Shown here in pieces: positions 7,871-15,455 of a stretch of DNA of 64,000 bases. The position numbers were made by a program, and so were the translations under genes. Below the pieces are notes generated by a model, which worked only from the letters and a program-made list of their open reading frames with translations, searched no databases and had not been told where the DNA came from. Position 1 is the first letter of the stretch, and each line of letters starts with the position of its first letter. Source of the DNA: Mucilaginibacter saanensis (GTDB lineage Bacteria > Bacteroidota > Bacteroidia > Sphingobacteriales > Sphingobacteriaceae); contig NZ_JACHBZ010000010.1 of the NCBI RefSeq assembly GCF_014200575.1, positions 1-64,000 on the forward strand, read 5' to 3'.

Positions 7871-8686
7871 ATGTCTGTAAATAAAGAAGTTAAAAGGATC
7901 ACTACACATACTGTGCAGGAAATGAAAAACCGTGGCGAAAAGATAGCCATGCTCACCGCCTATGATTACTCCATGGCGGCTGTTGTTGATGACTCCGGTA
8001 TGGATATCATACTGGTAGGCGATTCGGCCTCGAACGTGATGGCCGGTCACGAAACTACACTCCCTATTACACTTGATCAGATGATTTACCATGCATCATC
8101 AGTAGTACGTGCCGCTAAACGGGCACTGGTGGTGGTCGACCTTCCTTTTGGATCATACCAGGGCAACTCCAAAGAAGCCCTTAACTCTGCCATCCGGATC
8201 ATGAAAGAATCTGGCGCACACGGCGTTAAAATGGAAGGTGGTGTTGAAATTGCAGAATCCGTGAGCCGCATACTTACTGCGGGTATACCTGTTATGGGCC
8301 ATCTGGGCCTAACGCCGCAATCCATTTATAAATTTGGCACCTATACCGTACGCGCAAAACAGGATGCTGAAGCCCAGAAGCTGAAAGAAGATGCACTTAA
8401 ATTGCAGGAATTAGGCTGTTTTGCCATTGTGGTTGAAAAAATACCCGCCAAACTGGCTAAAGAAGTTACCGAAAGTGTACAAATACCCATTATTGGCATA
8501 GGCGCCGGGCAGCACTGCGATGGGCAGGTTTTGGTTATACATGACATGCTGGGCATTAATAAAGGATTTAAACCTCGCTTTTTACGTCAGTATGCCAACT
8601 TATACGAGCAAATGAACGGGGCTATCAAAAACTATGTTGGTGACATTAAATCAAAAAGCTTCCCGAACGAAAACGAACAGTACTAA
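7871..8686 (+). CDS. panB: 3-methyl-2-oxobutanoate hydroxymethyltransferase
   Basis: First committed step of pantothenate synthesis: transfer of a hydroxymethyl group from methylene-tetrahydrofolate to 2-oxoisovalerate, giving ketopantoate. The 271-residue TIM barrel shows the metal ligands D51 ([12 protein letters not shown]), D90 (VVVDLPFG) and E122 (KMEGG, with K120). The C-terminal half has [20 protein letters not shown]. Length and motifs are standard. The pseudouridine synthase gene follows on the same strand after 94 bp. Confidence 0.96.
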   Translation: MSVNKEVKRITTHTVQEMKNRGEKIAMLTAYDYSMAAVVDDSGMDIILVGDSASNVMAGHETTLPITLDQMIYHASSVVRAAKRALVVVDLPFGSYQGNSKEALNSAIRIMKESGAHGVKMEGGVEIAESVSRILTAGIPVMGHLGLTPQSIYKFGTYTVRAKQDAEAQKLKEDALKLQELGCFAIVVEKIPAKLAKEVTESVQIPIIGIGAGQHCDGQVLVIHDMLGINKGFKPRFLRQYANLYEQMNGAIKNYVGDIKSKSFPNENEQY

Positions 8687-8733
8687 CCCCACTCAGCCCC
8701 TCCTTCAGGAGCGGGCCTTAATATAAAAATGAT

Positions 8734-8769
8734 ACTTCCGGACTTGCTGACCTTTCAGACTTCCGGACT
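8734..8769 (+). repeat. Direct repeat ACTTCCGGACT
   Basis: Two identical 11-bp units at 8734-8744 and 8759-8769 lie in the short gap before the pseudouridine synthase gene. They may belong to a dispersed repeat; no function is evident. Confidence 0.4.
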
Positions 8770-8780
8770 AAAATACAAAC

Positions 8781-9503
8781 ATGGCGCGGCCCGAATTTAA
8801 ATATACCAGTTACGACGTTACCGACAAGGACATTCTTTATGAGGATAACCACCTGATAGCGGTGAACAAACGTGCCGGTGATATTGTACAGGTTGATGAT
8901 ACCGGCGATGAATCATTAGACGAAAAGGTAAAAAAATACATCGCAAAAAAATACAATAAGCCCAATGGTGCATTTCTAGGCGTAGTGCACCGGCTTGACA
9001 GGCCGGTAAGCGGTGTTATACTATTTGCCAAAACCAGCAAAGCGCTTGACCGCATTAACAAAATGTTTAAAAGCCGCGATATGCACAAAACCTATTATGC
9101 GGTGGTGCGCAAAAGACCTCAGCCCGAAGCGGGAACCCTGGTACACTGGCTGGTTAAAAACCCGCAAAAAAATGTGACCAAGGCCCATGATAAAGAAGTA
9201 CAAGGCAGTTTGCGCTCTGAGTTACACTATAAACTGGTTGGCGAACTTAATGGCTATTATTTAATTGAGGTTGACCCGATAACGGGGCGCCCGCACCAGA
9301 TCAGGGTGCAGTTATCAACCCTGGGCGCTCCTATTGTTGGCGATAATAAATACGGCTACCCGCGTGGCAGCCTGCGTAAAAGCATCTGCCTGCACGCACG
9401 CAGGTTAACATTCATGCATCCTGTAAAAAATGAGCCCATCGAAATTATAGCCCCCGTTCCGCACGATGGTTTTTGGGAAAAATTTGAGGGGATGATGGTG
9501 TAA
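8781..9503 (+). CDS. RluA-family RNA pseudouridine synthase
   Basis: A 240-residue enzyme of the RluA/RsuA superfamily, converting uridine to pseudouridine in rRNA or tRNA. The catalytic motif HRLDRPVSGVILFAKTS places the aspartate at D73, and GRPHQIRVQLSTLG near residues 170-183 is the second family motif. There is no N-terminal S4 domain, so it resembles the short RluA/TruC-type enzymes. The RNA target cannot be assigned. A REP pair begins 45 bp after its stop. Confidence 0.9.
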   Translation: MARPEFKYTSYDVTDKDILYEDNHLIAVNKRAGDIVQVDDTGDESLDEKVKKYIAKKYNKPNGAFLGVVHRLDRPVSGVILFAKTSKALDRINKMFKSRDMHKTYYAVVRKRPQPEAGTLVHWLVKNPQKNVTKAHDKEVQGSLRSELHYKLVGELNGYYLIEVDPITGRPHQIRVQLSTLGAPIVGDNKYGYPRGSLRKSICLHARRLTFMHPVKNEPIEIIAPVPHDGFWEKFEGMMV

Positions 9504-9548
9504 AGTGATGCGGTTTAGAATACCAGCTACTCCTATGAACTCACAGTT

Positions 9549-9655
9549 AGTGGTGCGGTGAAAACACCGACCACAGGCTGCGAGCCTAAAATGATAAAAG
9601 CAACAAAATAGACCTCACTATGAAGCCTGTGTTCGGGGTTTTCACCGCACCACTT
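9549..9655. repeat. REP pair A (107-bp inverted pair) left of the RAYT gene
   Basis: Two inverted REP-like units (9549-9579 and 9624-9655) share the core AGTGGTGCGGTGAAAACACC. Each core folds on itself: GTGGT..CGGTG-AAAA-CACCG-ACCAC with one bulged G. Between them AGGCT-GCG-AGCCT (9575-9587) forms a small second hairpin. The layout equals a bacterial interspersed mosaic element. It ends 9 bp from the RAYT stop codon and matches the pair at 10228-10334 in length and internal sequence. Confidence 0.85.
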
Positions 9656-9664
9656 CTAATTCCG

Positions 9665-10174
9665 CTATATATGTTCCATATAATGTTTTACCAAGTCATT
9701 TCCGTCATTTAAGATGTAATACCGGGCCGATGAGTAAAGATAATCTTCGGGCAAATTACAAAGTCCGGCCTTAACCGGGTTGTTGTGTATATAATCCAAC
9801 TTCTCCTCTAATACTTTCCGATTATATAGCGCTGCTTTATGCGGCCTGCGTTCCCAGAACTGATACTCCCTATCACTTTGCGTGCTCTTATAATTTTCAA
9901 GATCAGCTGAATTATTATTTATAAGACTAAATTTAAGATGTTGAGCCGTAAATTTACTAAAGTGCTGCTGCACGTTTTTATTCAGCCATTCCGGTTGTTT
10001 ACACCAAATAACGTGAATATGATTAGGCATTATCACATAACCATAAAGCCATATTCTTTTATCATTAACCAAAAAGTTTAGGCTATCAATTATAATTTGC
10101 TTATGACTGTCTGACTGCAATAAAGGCTGCCAGTTAAGGCATGTAGCCGTGAAAAACTCTATACCCTGATACAT
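9665..10174 (-). CDS. REP-associated tyrosine transposase (RAYT, IS200-like Y1)
   Basis: A 169-residue HUH endonuclease of the TnpA_REP family. The HUH motif is in MPNHIHVIW (H52, H54) and the catalytic tyrosine candidate is Y128 in DYIHNNPVKAGL; the preceding WERRPHKAALY is also typical. All motifs and the ATG are present, so it may be active. RAYTs cut and join single-stranded REP DNA and are thought to spread REP sequences, usually staying at a single locus themselves. REP pairs flank it on both sides, 9 bp from its stop and 53 bp from its start, which supports the assignment. Confidence 0.9.
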   Translation of the reverse strand: MYQGIEFFTATCLNWQPLLQSDSHKQIIIDSLNFLVNDKRIWLYGYVIMPNHIHVIWCKQPEWLNKNVQQHFSKFTAQHLKFSLINNNSADLENYKSTQSDREYQFWERRPHKAALYNRKVLEEKLDYIHNNPVKAGLCNLPEDYLYSSARYYILNDGNDLVKHYMEHI

Positions 10175-10227
10175 GATCCAAGATAATAATTATGAGTGAA
10201 GAAATAGAGGTGCATCAACTTACAATT

Positions 10228-10334
10228 AGTGGTGCGGTGAAAACACCGACCACAAGCTACGAGCTTCAAATGATGATAGAAACAAAATAAGCATCACTGT
10301 GCAGCTTGTGGTTGGTGTTTTCATTGTACCACTT
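10228..10334. repeat. REP pair B (107-bp inverted pair) right of the RAYT gene
   Basis: Units 10228-10258 and 10303-10334 are inverted copies of the same REP core as pair A. The inner hairpin is AAGCT-ACG-AGCTT (10254-10266): compared with pair A, one G-C pair has become A-T, a compensatory change. The right unit is more diverged (TTTTCATTGTACCACTT). The pair has the same orientation and length as pair A, so the RAYT gene lies between direct copies of one 107-bp unit. Confidence 0.85.
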
Positions 10335-10363
10335 CCACTTCCTCGCAAACCTTATACCTTCTT

Positions 10364-10396
10364 AGCCTGTGGTCGGTGTTTTCACCGCACCACTTC
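10364..10396. repeat. Solitary REP unit C
   Basis: AGCCTGTGGTCGGTGTTTTC and the following CACCGCACCACTTCT match the right-hand arm of pair A closely. It follows pair B after 29 bp in the same orientation as that pair's right arm, inside a loosely tandem array sharing the spacer motif CTTTATACCTT. Confidence 0.75.
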
Positions 10397-10438
10397 TACC
10401 TTCTCACAAGCTTTATACCTTATTCCAGATATTTCTGA

Positions 10439-10471
10439 AGCCCCTGGTCGGTGCTTTCACCGTACTACCTT
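10439..10471. repeat. Solitary diverged REP unit D abutting the dehydrogenase stop codon
   Basis: AGCCCCTGGTCGGTGCTTTC and the following CACCGTACTACCTT form a further decayed copy. It ends 1 bp before the stop codon of the minus-strand dehydrogenase gene (10473), so it lies immediately 3' in that transcript and could act as a transcript-end hairpin. Confidence 0.65.
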
Positions 10472-10472
10472 A

Positions 10473-11462
10473 TCACAGACCTAACACTGTGTTCCAGATT
10501 TTTTCATCTACCAAAACACCTTCCTTTAAATTACGTGCGCGCGTTTTTAATGTATTTTCGCCAGGATAAGAAATGGTAGTTCCTTCTTGCTCGGGAGTGC
10601 TGATTTTGGTGTAGTTAATGATCTCCTCAATTAATGCATCAGTTTGTGTGATGTTATTTGGCTTTATACTGATAAATACCTGTGATATGCCAGCTTCTTT
10701 TCCGCTTGCAGTTATACGCGCAGTAGAGTTACCGCCACTTAACACGGTTGCCAGCAAATCAAGCACCAGTGAAAGCCCAGACCCTTTCCAAAAACCAACC
10801 GGCAACAGGCGTTCAGTTTGCAGTATAGCCGTGGCATCAGTGCTTAAATTACCCGCAGAATCATACCCGCCAGGCAGTGGGAGCTCCTCACCATTGTCCT
10901 GGTATTGCTTTAATTTACCAACCGCATATTGTGATATGGCCATATCCAATACTACATGACCTCCTTTTCGCGGCACAGCTATCACTAGGGGGTTGTTCCC
11001 TAAACGCGGTTCAAGCCCGCCCCAGGGTGGCAAATTGGCAATAGTATTGGTAAAACATATCCCTATGTAACCGGCTTCGGCCGCCTGCCAGCCGTAAGTG
11101 CCGCCACGCATCCAATGGTTGGTATTTTTAATGGCTACACATCCAATACCGTTGTCACGGGCCAGTTCAATTGCCCGGCCCATGCAAAGGCCAGCATTAA
11201 GCATCCCGGGACCAAAATTACCGTTCCATTGTTCTATGGCTCCCAAACCGCCCTCTTTAACAGGCTCTGCGGCTGGTATAACCAAGCCATCTTTTACATG
11301 TTGTACAAAAACTGGAAAACGATTAAGCCCATGCGTATACACGCCGTCCCTACTATTTTCGGCAAAAACGGTGGCACATCTTTCAGCCTTATCATTAGTA
11401 AAATCAAGACCGGTCAATACCTGGTAAAATTCGGCCTTTAGCTTTTCAAAAGGTATTCGCAT
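10473..11462 (-). CDS. dlgD: 3-dehydro-L-gulonate 2-dehydrogenase (malate/L-lactate DH superfamily)
   Basis: A 329-residue NAD(P)H-dependent oxidoreductase of the Ldh_2 superfamily. It aligns by eye nearly end to end with E. coli YiaK/DlgD: GVYTHGLNRFPVFVQ, LGAIEQWNG, NTNHWMRGGTYGWQAAEAGY, PPWGG and GFWKGSGLSLVLD all have counterparts. YiaK reduces 2,3-diketo-L-gulonate in sugar-acid catabolism. No partner sugar-acid genes are adjacent, so the physiological substrate is less certain than the family. The transcript runs into REP unit D at its 3' end. Confidence 0.85.
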   Translation of the reverse strand: MRIPFEKLKAEFYQVLTGLDFTNDKAERCATVFAENSRDGVYTHGLNRFPVFVQHVKDGLVIPAAEPVKEGGLGAIEQWNGNFGPGMLNAGLCMGRAIELARDNGIGCVAIKNTNHWMRGGTYGWQAAEAGYIGICFTNTIANLPPWGGLEPRLGNNPLVIAVPRKGGHVVLDMAISQYAVGKLKQYQDNGEELPLPGGYDSAGNLSTDATAILQTERLLPVGFWKGSGLSLVLDLLATVLSGGNSTARITASGKEAGISQVFISIKPNNITQTDALIEEIINYTKISTPEQEGTTISYPGENTLKTRARNLKEGVLVDEKIWNTVLGL

Positions 11463-11633
11463 AAGTAATAGATAAAAAGTTAAAGCAAAAGTAAAAAATT
11501 TAACAGCGCCAACCGCCAGGTTTTGGCTTTGATAAACAGATTATAAAATGGTTAAAATACGCTGCTAAAATAATTTTCCTTTAAAAGAGTTATTATTACA
11601 TTCCGGGTTACCAACTTTATAACCGGGAATCTT

Positions 11634-11641
11634 TATTTTTG
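11634..11641 (+). promoter_or_regulatory. Candidate -7 box of the lipoprotein gene at 11656
   Basis: TATTTTTG matches TAnnTTTG exactly and ends 14 nt before the ATG, giving a very short leader. No clear -33 element was seen. Confidence 0.4.
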
Positions 11642-11655
11642 CCTGCATATTTTCA

Positions 11656-12180
11656 ATGAAAAATAAAATCCCATTACTCTTTATTTTAGGTTTAATTTCT
11701 ATTAACCTGCTTAGTAATTCGTGCAAAAAGGGTAACAACAGCAATATTCCGCATCTGTTAACCAATGGCACCTGGCAATTAGCTACCTTACAGGCTACTA
11801 ATTATATAGGCGATTCGCAGATTGGGAATCCCGACACCTTAAATGTTAACTGTGATTCTGTAGAGTTATTTACTTTTAAAACAGACAATACCTGTACTTA
11901 TACCAATTTCGACTGTCTTCCTCAAACCACAAGCGGAACATGGACACTTACCGAAAACAATGTCTTTTTTACTTCAGATATGATCTGCAAGGATACCACA
12001 GCCACCGGAACACCGGTTACACCCAGCCCTATGCCTTTTTCAAACACAAAAATAGTTACGCTGGGCGTATACTCTATGGTGTTGGAAACAGGCGATGTGC
12101 AACCAAATTATTCGTCGACGAAAAAGCGCAGGGTTGTACGTTATGGATTTATCAGGCGAAAAGCGATATCAACTAACTAA
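11656..12180 (+). CDS. Putative lipoprotein with a lipocalin-like fold
   Basis: A 174-residue exported protein. The N-terminus is a lipoprotein signal (hydrophobic stretch, then LLSNSC with the acceptor cysteine near residue 23). The mature part reads NGTWQLATLQATNY, TFKTDNTCTYT, TTSGTWTLTENNVFF, the pattern of the small lipocalin-like lipoproteins common in Bacteroidota. Four cysteines follow the lipobox. The ligand is unknown. The basic C-terminus (KKRRVVRYGFIRRK) also occurs in relatives as I remember them, so I do not call a frameshift. Confidence 0.7.
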   Translation: MKNKIPLLFILGLISINLLSNSCKKGNNSNIPHLLTNGTWQLATLQATNYIGDSQIGNPDTLNVNCDSVELFTFKTDNTCTYTNFDCLPQTTSGTWTLTENNVFFTSDMICKDTTATGTPVTPSPMPFSNTKIVTLGVYSMVLETGDVQPNYSSTKKRRVVRYGFIRRKAISTN

Positions 12181-12281
12181 GTAAAAATTTTATATTTGGA
12201 TATTATAATAACGATTTGCTACATAAAATACTGGGAGTATGTATCAGATCAACATATATAAAAAACTCCCGGTAACATCAC

Positions 12282-12289
12282 CACCTTTG
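12282..12289 (+). promoter_or_regulatory. Candidate -7 box of purN
   Basis: CACCTTTG matches 7 of 8 positions of TAnnTTTG and ends 17 nt before the purN ATG. Confidence 0.35.
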
Positions 12290-12306
12290 AAAAGCAACTA
12301 ATTTTA

Positions 12307-12885
12307 ATGAAGAAACGAATTGCCATTTTTGCTTCGGGTTCTGGGTCAAATGCCCAAAAGTTAATGGAGCATTTTAAACGTAATGCCGATGCCGAAGTAG
12401 TGCTGATACTCACCAACAACCCACAGGCCTATGTACTGCAACGGGCCGACAACTTTGAGGTACCATCGCACATATTTACCCGACATGAGTTTTTTGAAAC
12501 CGACGATGTGATCAGGTTACTGAAAAACCTGCAGGTTGATCTTATTGTACTTGCTGGTTTTTTATGGCTTATTCCCGCATCACTGCTTAAAGCGTTCCCT
12601 AATAAGATCATCAACCTGCACCCCTCGCTGTTGCCTAAATATGGCGGCAAGGGCATGTACGGCGATCATGTACATAAAGCCATACTGGAGGCCAAAGAGG
12701 AAGAAGGCGGTATTACTATCCATTTTGTAAATGAGCATTTTGATGAAGGCGAGGTTATTCATCAATCAAAATTCAAGATAGAACCGGGCGACACCCTTGA
12801 AATGATAAAATTTAAAGGCCAGCAATTAGAACATCATCATTTCCCTAAAGTGGTTGAAGCTTTATTGAAAAAGATGAAGAGCTAA
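12307..12885 (+). CDS. purN: Phosphoribosylglycinamide formyltransferase
   Basis: Third step of purine synthesis: formylation of GAR with 10-formyltetrahydrofolate. The 192 residues begin with the phosphate-binding loop ASGSGSNAQ (about residues 9-17). The catalytic set is visible: N103 and H105 in NLHPSLLPKYGGKGMYG, and D146 in HFDEGEVIHQ. Length is normal. It stands alone and is convergent with the TonB-dependent receptor gene, separated by a strong hairpin. Confidence 0.95.
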   Translation: MKKRIAIFASGSGSNAQKLMEHFKRNADAEVVLILTNNPQAYVLQRADNFEVPSHIFTRHEFFETDDVIRLLKNLQVDLIVLAGFLWLIPASLLKAFPNKIINLHPSLLPKYGGKGMYGDHVHKAILEAKEEEGGITIHFVNEHFDEGEVIHQSKFKIEPGDTLEMIKFKGQQLEHHHFPKVVEALLKKMKS

Positions 12886-12920
12886 CCCTGGCCAATTATT
12901 ATTTTTTTATTAAGCTAACT

Positions 12921-12966
12921 ATTAAGAATCCGGAAGCTTCTGATCAGACGCTTCCGGATTCTTAAT
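12921..12966. terminator. Bidirectional terminator between purN and the receptor gene
   Basis: A 17-bp perfect stem (12921-12937 with 12950-12966) encloses a 12-nt loop. A T-rich tract lies just left (12898-12912). It separates two convergent genes. Confidence 0.75.
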
Positions 12967-12981
12967 ATGCTATTGCTACCC

Positions 12982-15345
12982 TTAAAAATTAGTGCTTAAT
13001 GATACGCCATAAGTACGCGGGTTACCTAAGTGCGATGCTCCAAAATCATAGGCATAGTCAATATATTTTTTGTTGGCTATGTTACTTTCCCATAAAAACA
13101 AGCTGAAGTTTTTAGTCTCCACACCTATCCTGGCGTTAAATTTACTATAACCTTTTTGCTCTATCTGGTTAGCCAGATCAAAATACTGGTCGCCTAAATA
13201 GCGCCATTCGCCACGGGCCACCAGTTTTGTTTTTTGCCTGCCGCCCAAATCATAAGCATATTGCAGGGCCAGCATACTGGTTACATTAGGCGTGTAAATT
13301 TGTTTATTGCCCTTTAAATTAACCGATGCACCATTATCTGCTATATCCAGATCGGTATAGCGGGCGTGGGTATAACCAAAGTTATAATCTATGTAAACAC
13401 CTTTAAACGGCGTAGCATTCACTTCCAGCTCGGCACCTTTGCTGCTTAACCTGCCTGCATTTTTGGTAATGGTAATAGCATCGGGCAATATCAGGGTAGG
13501 TACCTGGGCGTTGGTAACCAAGGTATAAAAGGCGGCTATGTTAACCCGCAGTTTGCTGTCAAAAAAGTTGTTTTTTGAACCAACTTCGTAATTGTTGCTG
13601 TACTCTGGTTTAAAGGAGTACAAAGGCGGTTGGTGCTGCGGGTCAGACCCTAATTCGGTAATGCCGCCTGCTCTAAAGCCACGACTGTAACTTGCATACA
13701 AATTGTTGTTATCAGACGGATGATAAGCCAGGCTTAACTTTGGCGTAACCGCATTAAAATTAGCTGCCGACGAGGTATCTGCCTGTGTAACGGTAACCGG
13801 CTGGCCATTTGGCTGAAATGTTCCGAATATGCTCTCTTTTTTATGTTCATGGTCATAACGTAAACCTGCAGTTACATCCCACTCGGTGTTAAGGGTGTAG
13901 GTTACCTGACCATAAACGGCCACACCCGAATTTTTGTCGGTATTTACGGTAACACTGGTAAAATTGCTGATTGGCGAACCCAGCATAGCGGCATCATTAC
14001 CATAATAGGTACCTTGTTTATTAGGTGCGTAATGGTAAAAACCATAAGCGCCAGCACTCCATTTTAATTTTGATGTTGACGAAGCTGGCGAAGTGAAGCG
14101 AAATTCCTGTATTACAGTTTTCACTTTATTCCATTTACCACCATAGTTATTAATTACCTCTACCCCATCAATCGGCGAAAAATCACCATCAATAGGTGTG
14201 GTATAATACCGGTCATTTACCTGGTATGATGACTGCGAAGTGAAATTAAAATCGTTACCTGTATAATTTACGGCCAGCGAGGTGTTAAAGGTATTATCAA
14301 TCATTTTAGTAGTAGCATTCTGATCTACTTTATAAGGGTTACTCAACGCTTCCTCTGGCGAGCCAGCTAATGGGAAAGCCCCATTATTACGGTTGTTGTA
14401 GTTTTTAACATTTAAAGTAAGCGCCAGTTTTGAGGTAGCCAAAAATTTAAGATAGTAGTTTCCTAAAAAGAAGTGCTGTTTATCAAAACGGATATTATTA
14501 AAGGTATTGGTATAAAAACCATTAAAGCCCGAGTAAACACCCGCTACACCTAAAAACAATCTATCTTTTATTAAGGGAGCACGCAAACCTAAGCTGTAAC
14601 GCTGTTGCCCGTAGTTGCCAAAGTCGACACCGGCAAAACCACTCACTGCATTGGTAGGCTGTTTGGTAATAATATTGATAACCCCACCAGTTGCATTACG
14701 GCCATATAGCGTTCCCTGCGGACCTCTTAAAACTTCTATCCGCTCCACATCAAGTAACTGAGGTATATAAGTATCCAGTCCGTACTGGTTAACCCCATCA
14801 ACATAGGTAGCAACAGCGGGGTCATAAGAGGTTGTTACTATACCCCTGATACCGCTTACCGTGCGGTTATCGCCAGGATTTGCGGAGTTTAAGTTTGGTG
14901 CTATGGCTGTCAGATCTTTTAAATCCCATAACCTGTAATCGCGCACCTGTTTGGCCGAGAGTGTGGATACACTGCCCGGAACCCGCTGGGCATCCTCTTC
15001 ATATTTTTGAGCAGTAACGGTAACCTCATCTAACTGGTTAGCAGCATCTTTCAAGTGTATACTAACAACCTGGCTATTGTTACCGATAGTTACCTCCTGG
15101 TTTTTGGCAGCATAGCCTACAGCACTGATATGTAGCGTATAATTGCCCACGGTTATATTTTTCAATAAAAAATTCCCGTTTTTACCCGCAATGGTGTGAT
15201 AATTAGTGTTCAGCAAATAAACCGAGGCTCCGGCTATTGCCCCATCTTTTTCATCAGTTATATTACCTGATAAATTGTTGGTTGTTTGCCCTTTAGCAAA
15301 AAAGCATAGCAAAAGCAGCATGAATAAAGTAAGCGTTTTTTTCAT
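12982..15345 (-). CDS. TonB-dependent receptor
   Basis: A 787-residue outer-membrane active transporter. Order: signal peptide (about 1-20), carboxypeptidase-like regulatory domain (LSGNITDEKDGAIAGASVYL, to about residue 100), plug domain (about 110-230, with ATYVDGVNQYG and RGPQGTLYGRNATGGVINII), then a 22-stranded barrel ending in SLSTNF with a terminal aromatic residue. The plug resembles iron-complex receptors, so a siderophore or cofactor is possible, but no substrate genes are adjacent. No SusD partner is present. A strong inverted repeat sits immediately upstream of the ATG. Confidence 0.9.
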   Translation of the reverse strand: MKKTLTLFMLLLLCFFAKGQTTNNLSGNITDEKDGAIAGASVYLLNTNYHTIAGKNGNFLLKNITVGNYTLHISAVGYAAKNQEVTIGNNSQVVSIHLKDAANQLDEVTVTAQKYEEDAQRVPGSVSTLSAKQVRDYRLWDLKDLTAIAPNLNSANPGDNRTVSGIRGIVTTSYDPAVATYVDGVNQYGLDTYIPQLLDVERIEVLRGPQGTLYGRNATGGVINIITKQPTNAVSGFAGVDFGNYGQQRYSLGLRAPLIKDRLFLGVAGVYSGFNGFYTNTFNNIRFDKQHFFLGNYYLKFLATSKLALTLNVKNYNNRNNGAFPLAGSPEEALSNPYKVDQNATTKMIDNTFNTSLAVNYTGNDFNFTSQSSYQVNDRYYTTPIDGDFSPIDGVEVINNYGGKWNKVKTVIQEFRFTSPASSTSKLKWSAGAYGFYHYAPNKQGTYYGNDAAMLGSPISNFTSVTVNTDKNSGVAVYGQVTYTLNTEWDVTAGLRYDHEHKKESIFGTFQPNGQPVTVTQADTSSAANFNAVTPKLSLAYHPSDNNNLYASYSRGFRAGGITELGSDPQHQPPLYSFKPEYSNNYEVGSKNNFFDSKLRVNIAAFYTLVTNAQVPTLILPDAITITKNAGRLSSKGAELEVNATPFKGVYIDYNFGYTHARYTDLDIADNGASVNLKGNKQIYTPNVTSMLALQYAYDLGGRQKTKLVARGEWRYLGDQYFDLANQIEQKGYSKFNARIGVETKNFSLFLWESNIANKKYIDYAYDFGASHLGNPRTYGVSLSTNF

Positions 15346-15403
15346 ATAATTGGCAGTAATTGGTATGTGTCAATTGAACACACTGATATAATTGCCAATT
15401 ATA
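15345..15403 (-). promoter_or_regulatory. Inverted repeat covering the receptor start region
   Basis: TATAATTGGCA (15345-15355) and TGCCAATTATA (15393-15403) are perfect 11-bp arms, 37 bp apart. The left arm directly adjoins the start codon (15343-15345). The loop holds TGTGT/ACACA, which can pair as an inner stem. On the mRNA this would enclose the ribosome-binding region and could act as a translational switch or an operator. Confidence 0.45.
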
Positions 15404-15455
15404 CCAAACAACTTACATATTAAGCAACCAAAACAGAAATATTACTAAAATTAAA

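Noticed and set aside
8687..8720. GC-rich stretch after panB as a terminator
   Set aside because: The possible stem (CCCCTCCT..AGGAGCGGG) is imperfect and no T run follows.
10228..10471. Repeat array considered as CRISPR
   Set aside because: Units are inverted and irregularly spaced, spacers are similar to each other, and no cas gene is near; it fits REP elements.
11098..11441. Two plus-strand frames of about 108 codons opposite the dehydrogenase
   Set aside because: Both are antisense to the conserved DlgD-type protein and overlap each other; no protein-like character.
11656..12180. Frameshift near the basic C-terminus of the lipoprotein
   Set aside because: The ending resembles that remembered for relatives, and the alternative frame gives no better continuation.
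15346..15455. Riboswitch upstream of the TonB-dependent receptor
   Set aside because: The segment is a simple inverted repeat without the conserved core of a cobalamin or other known riboswitch.
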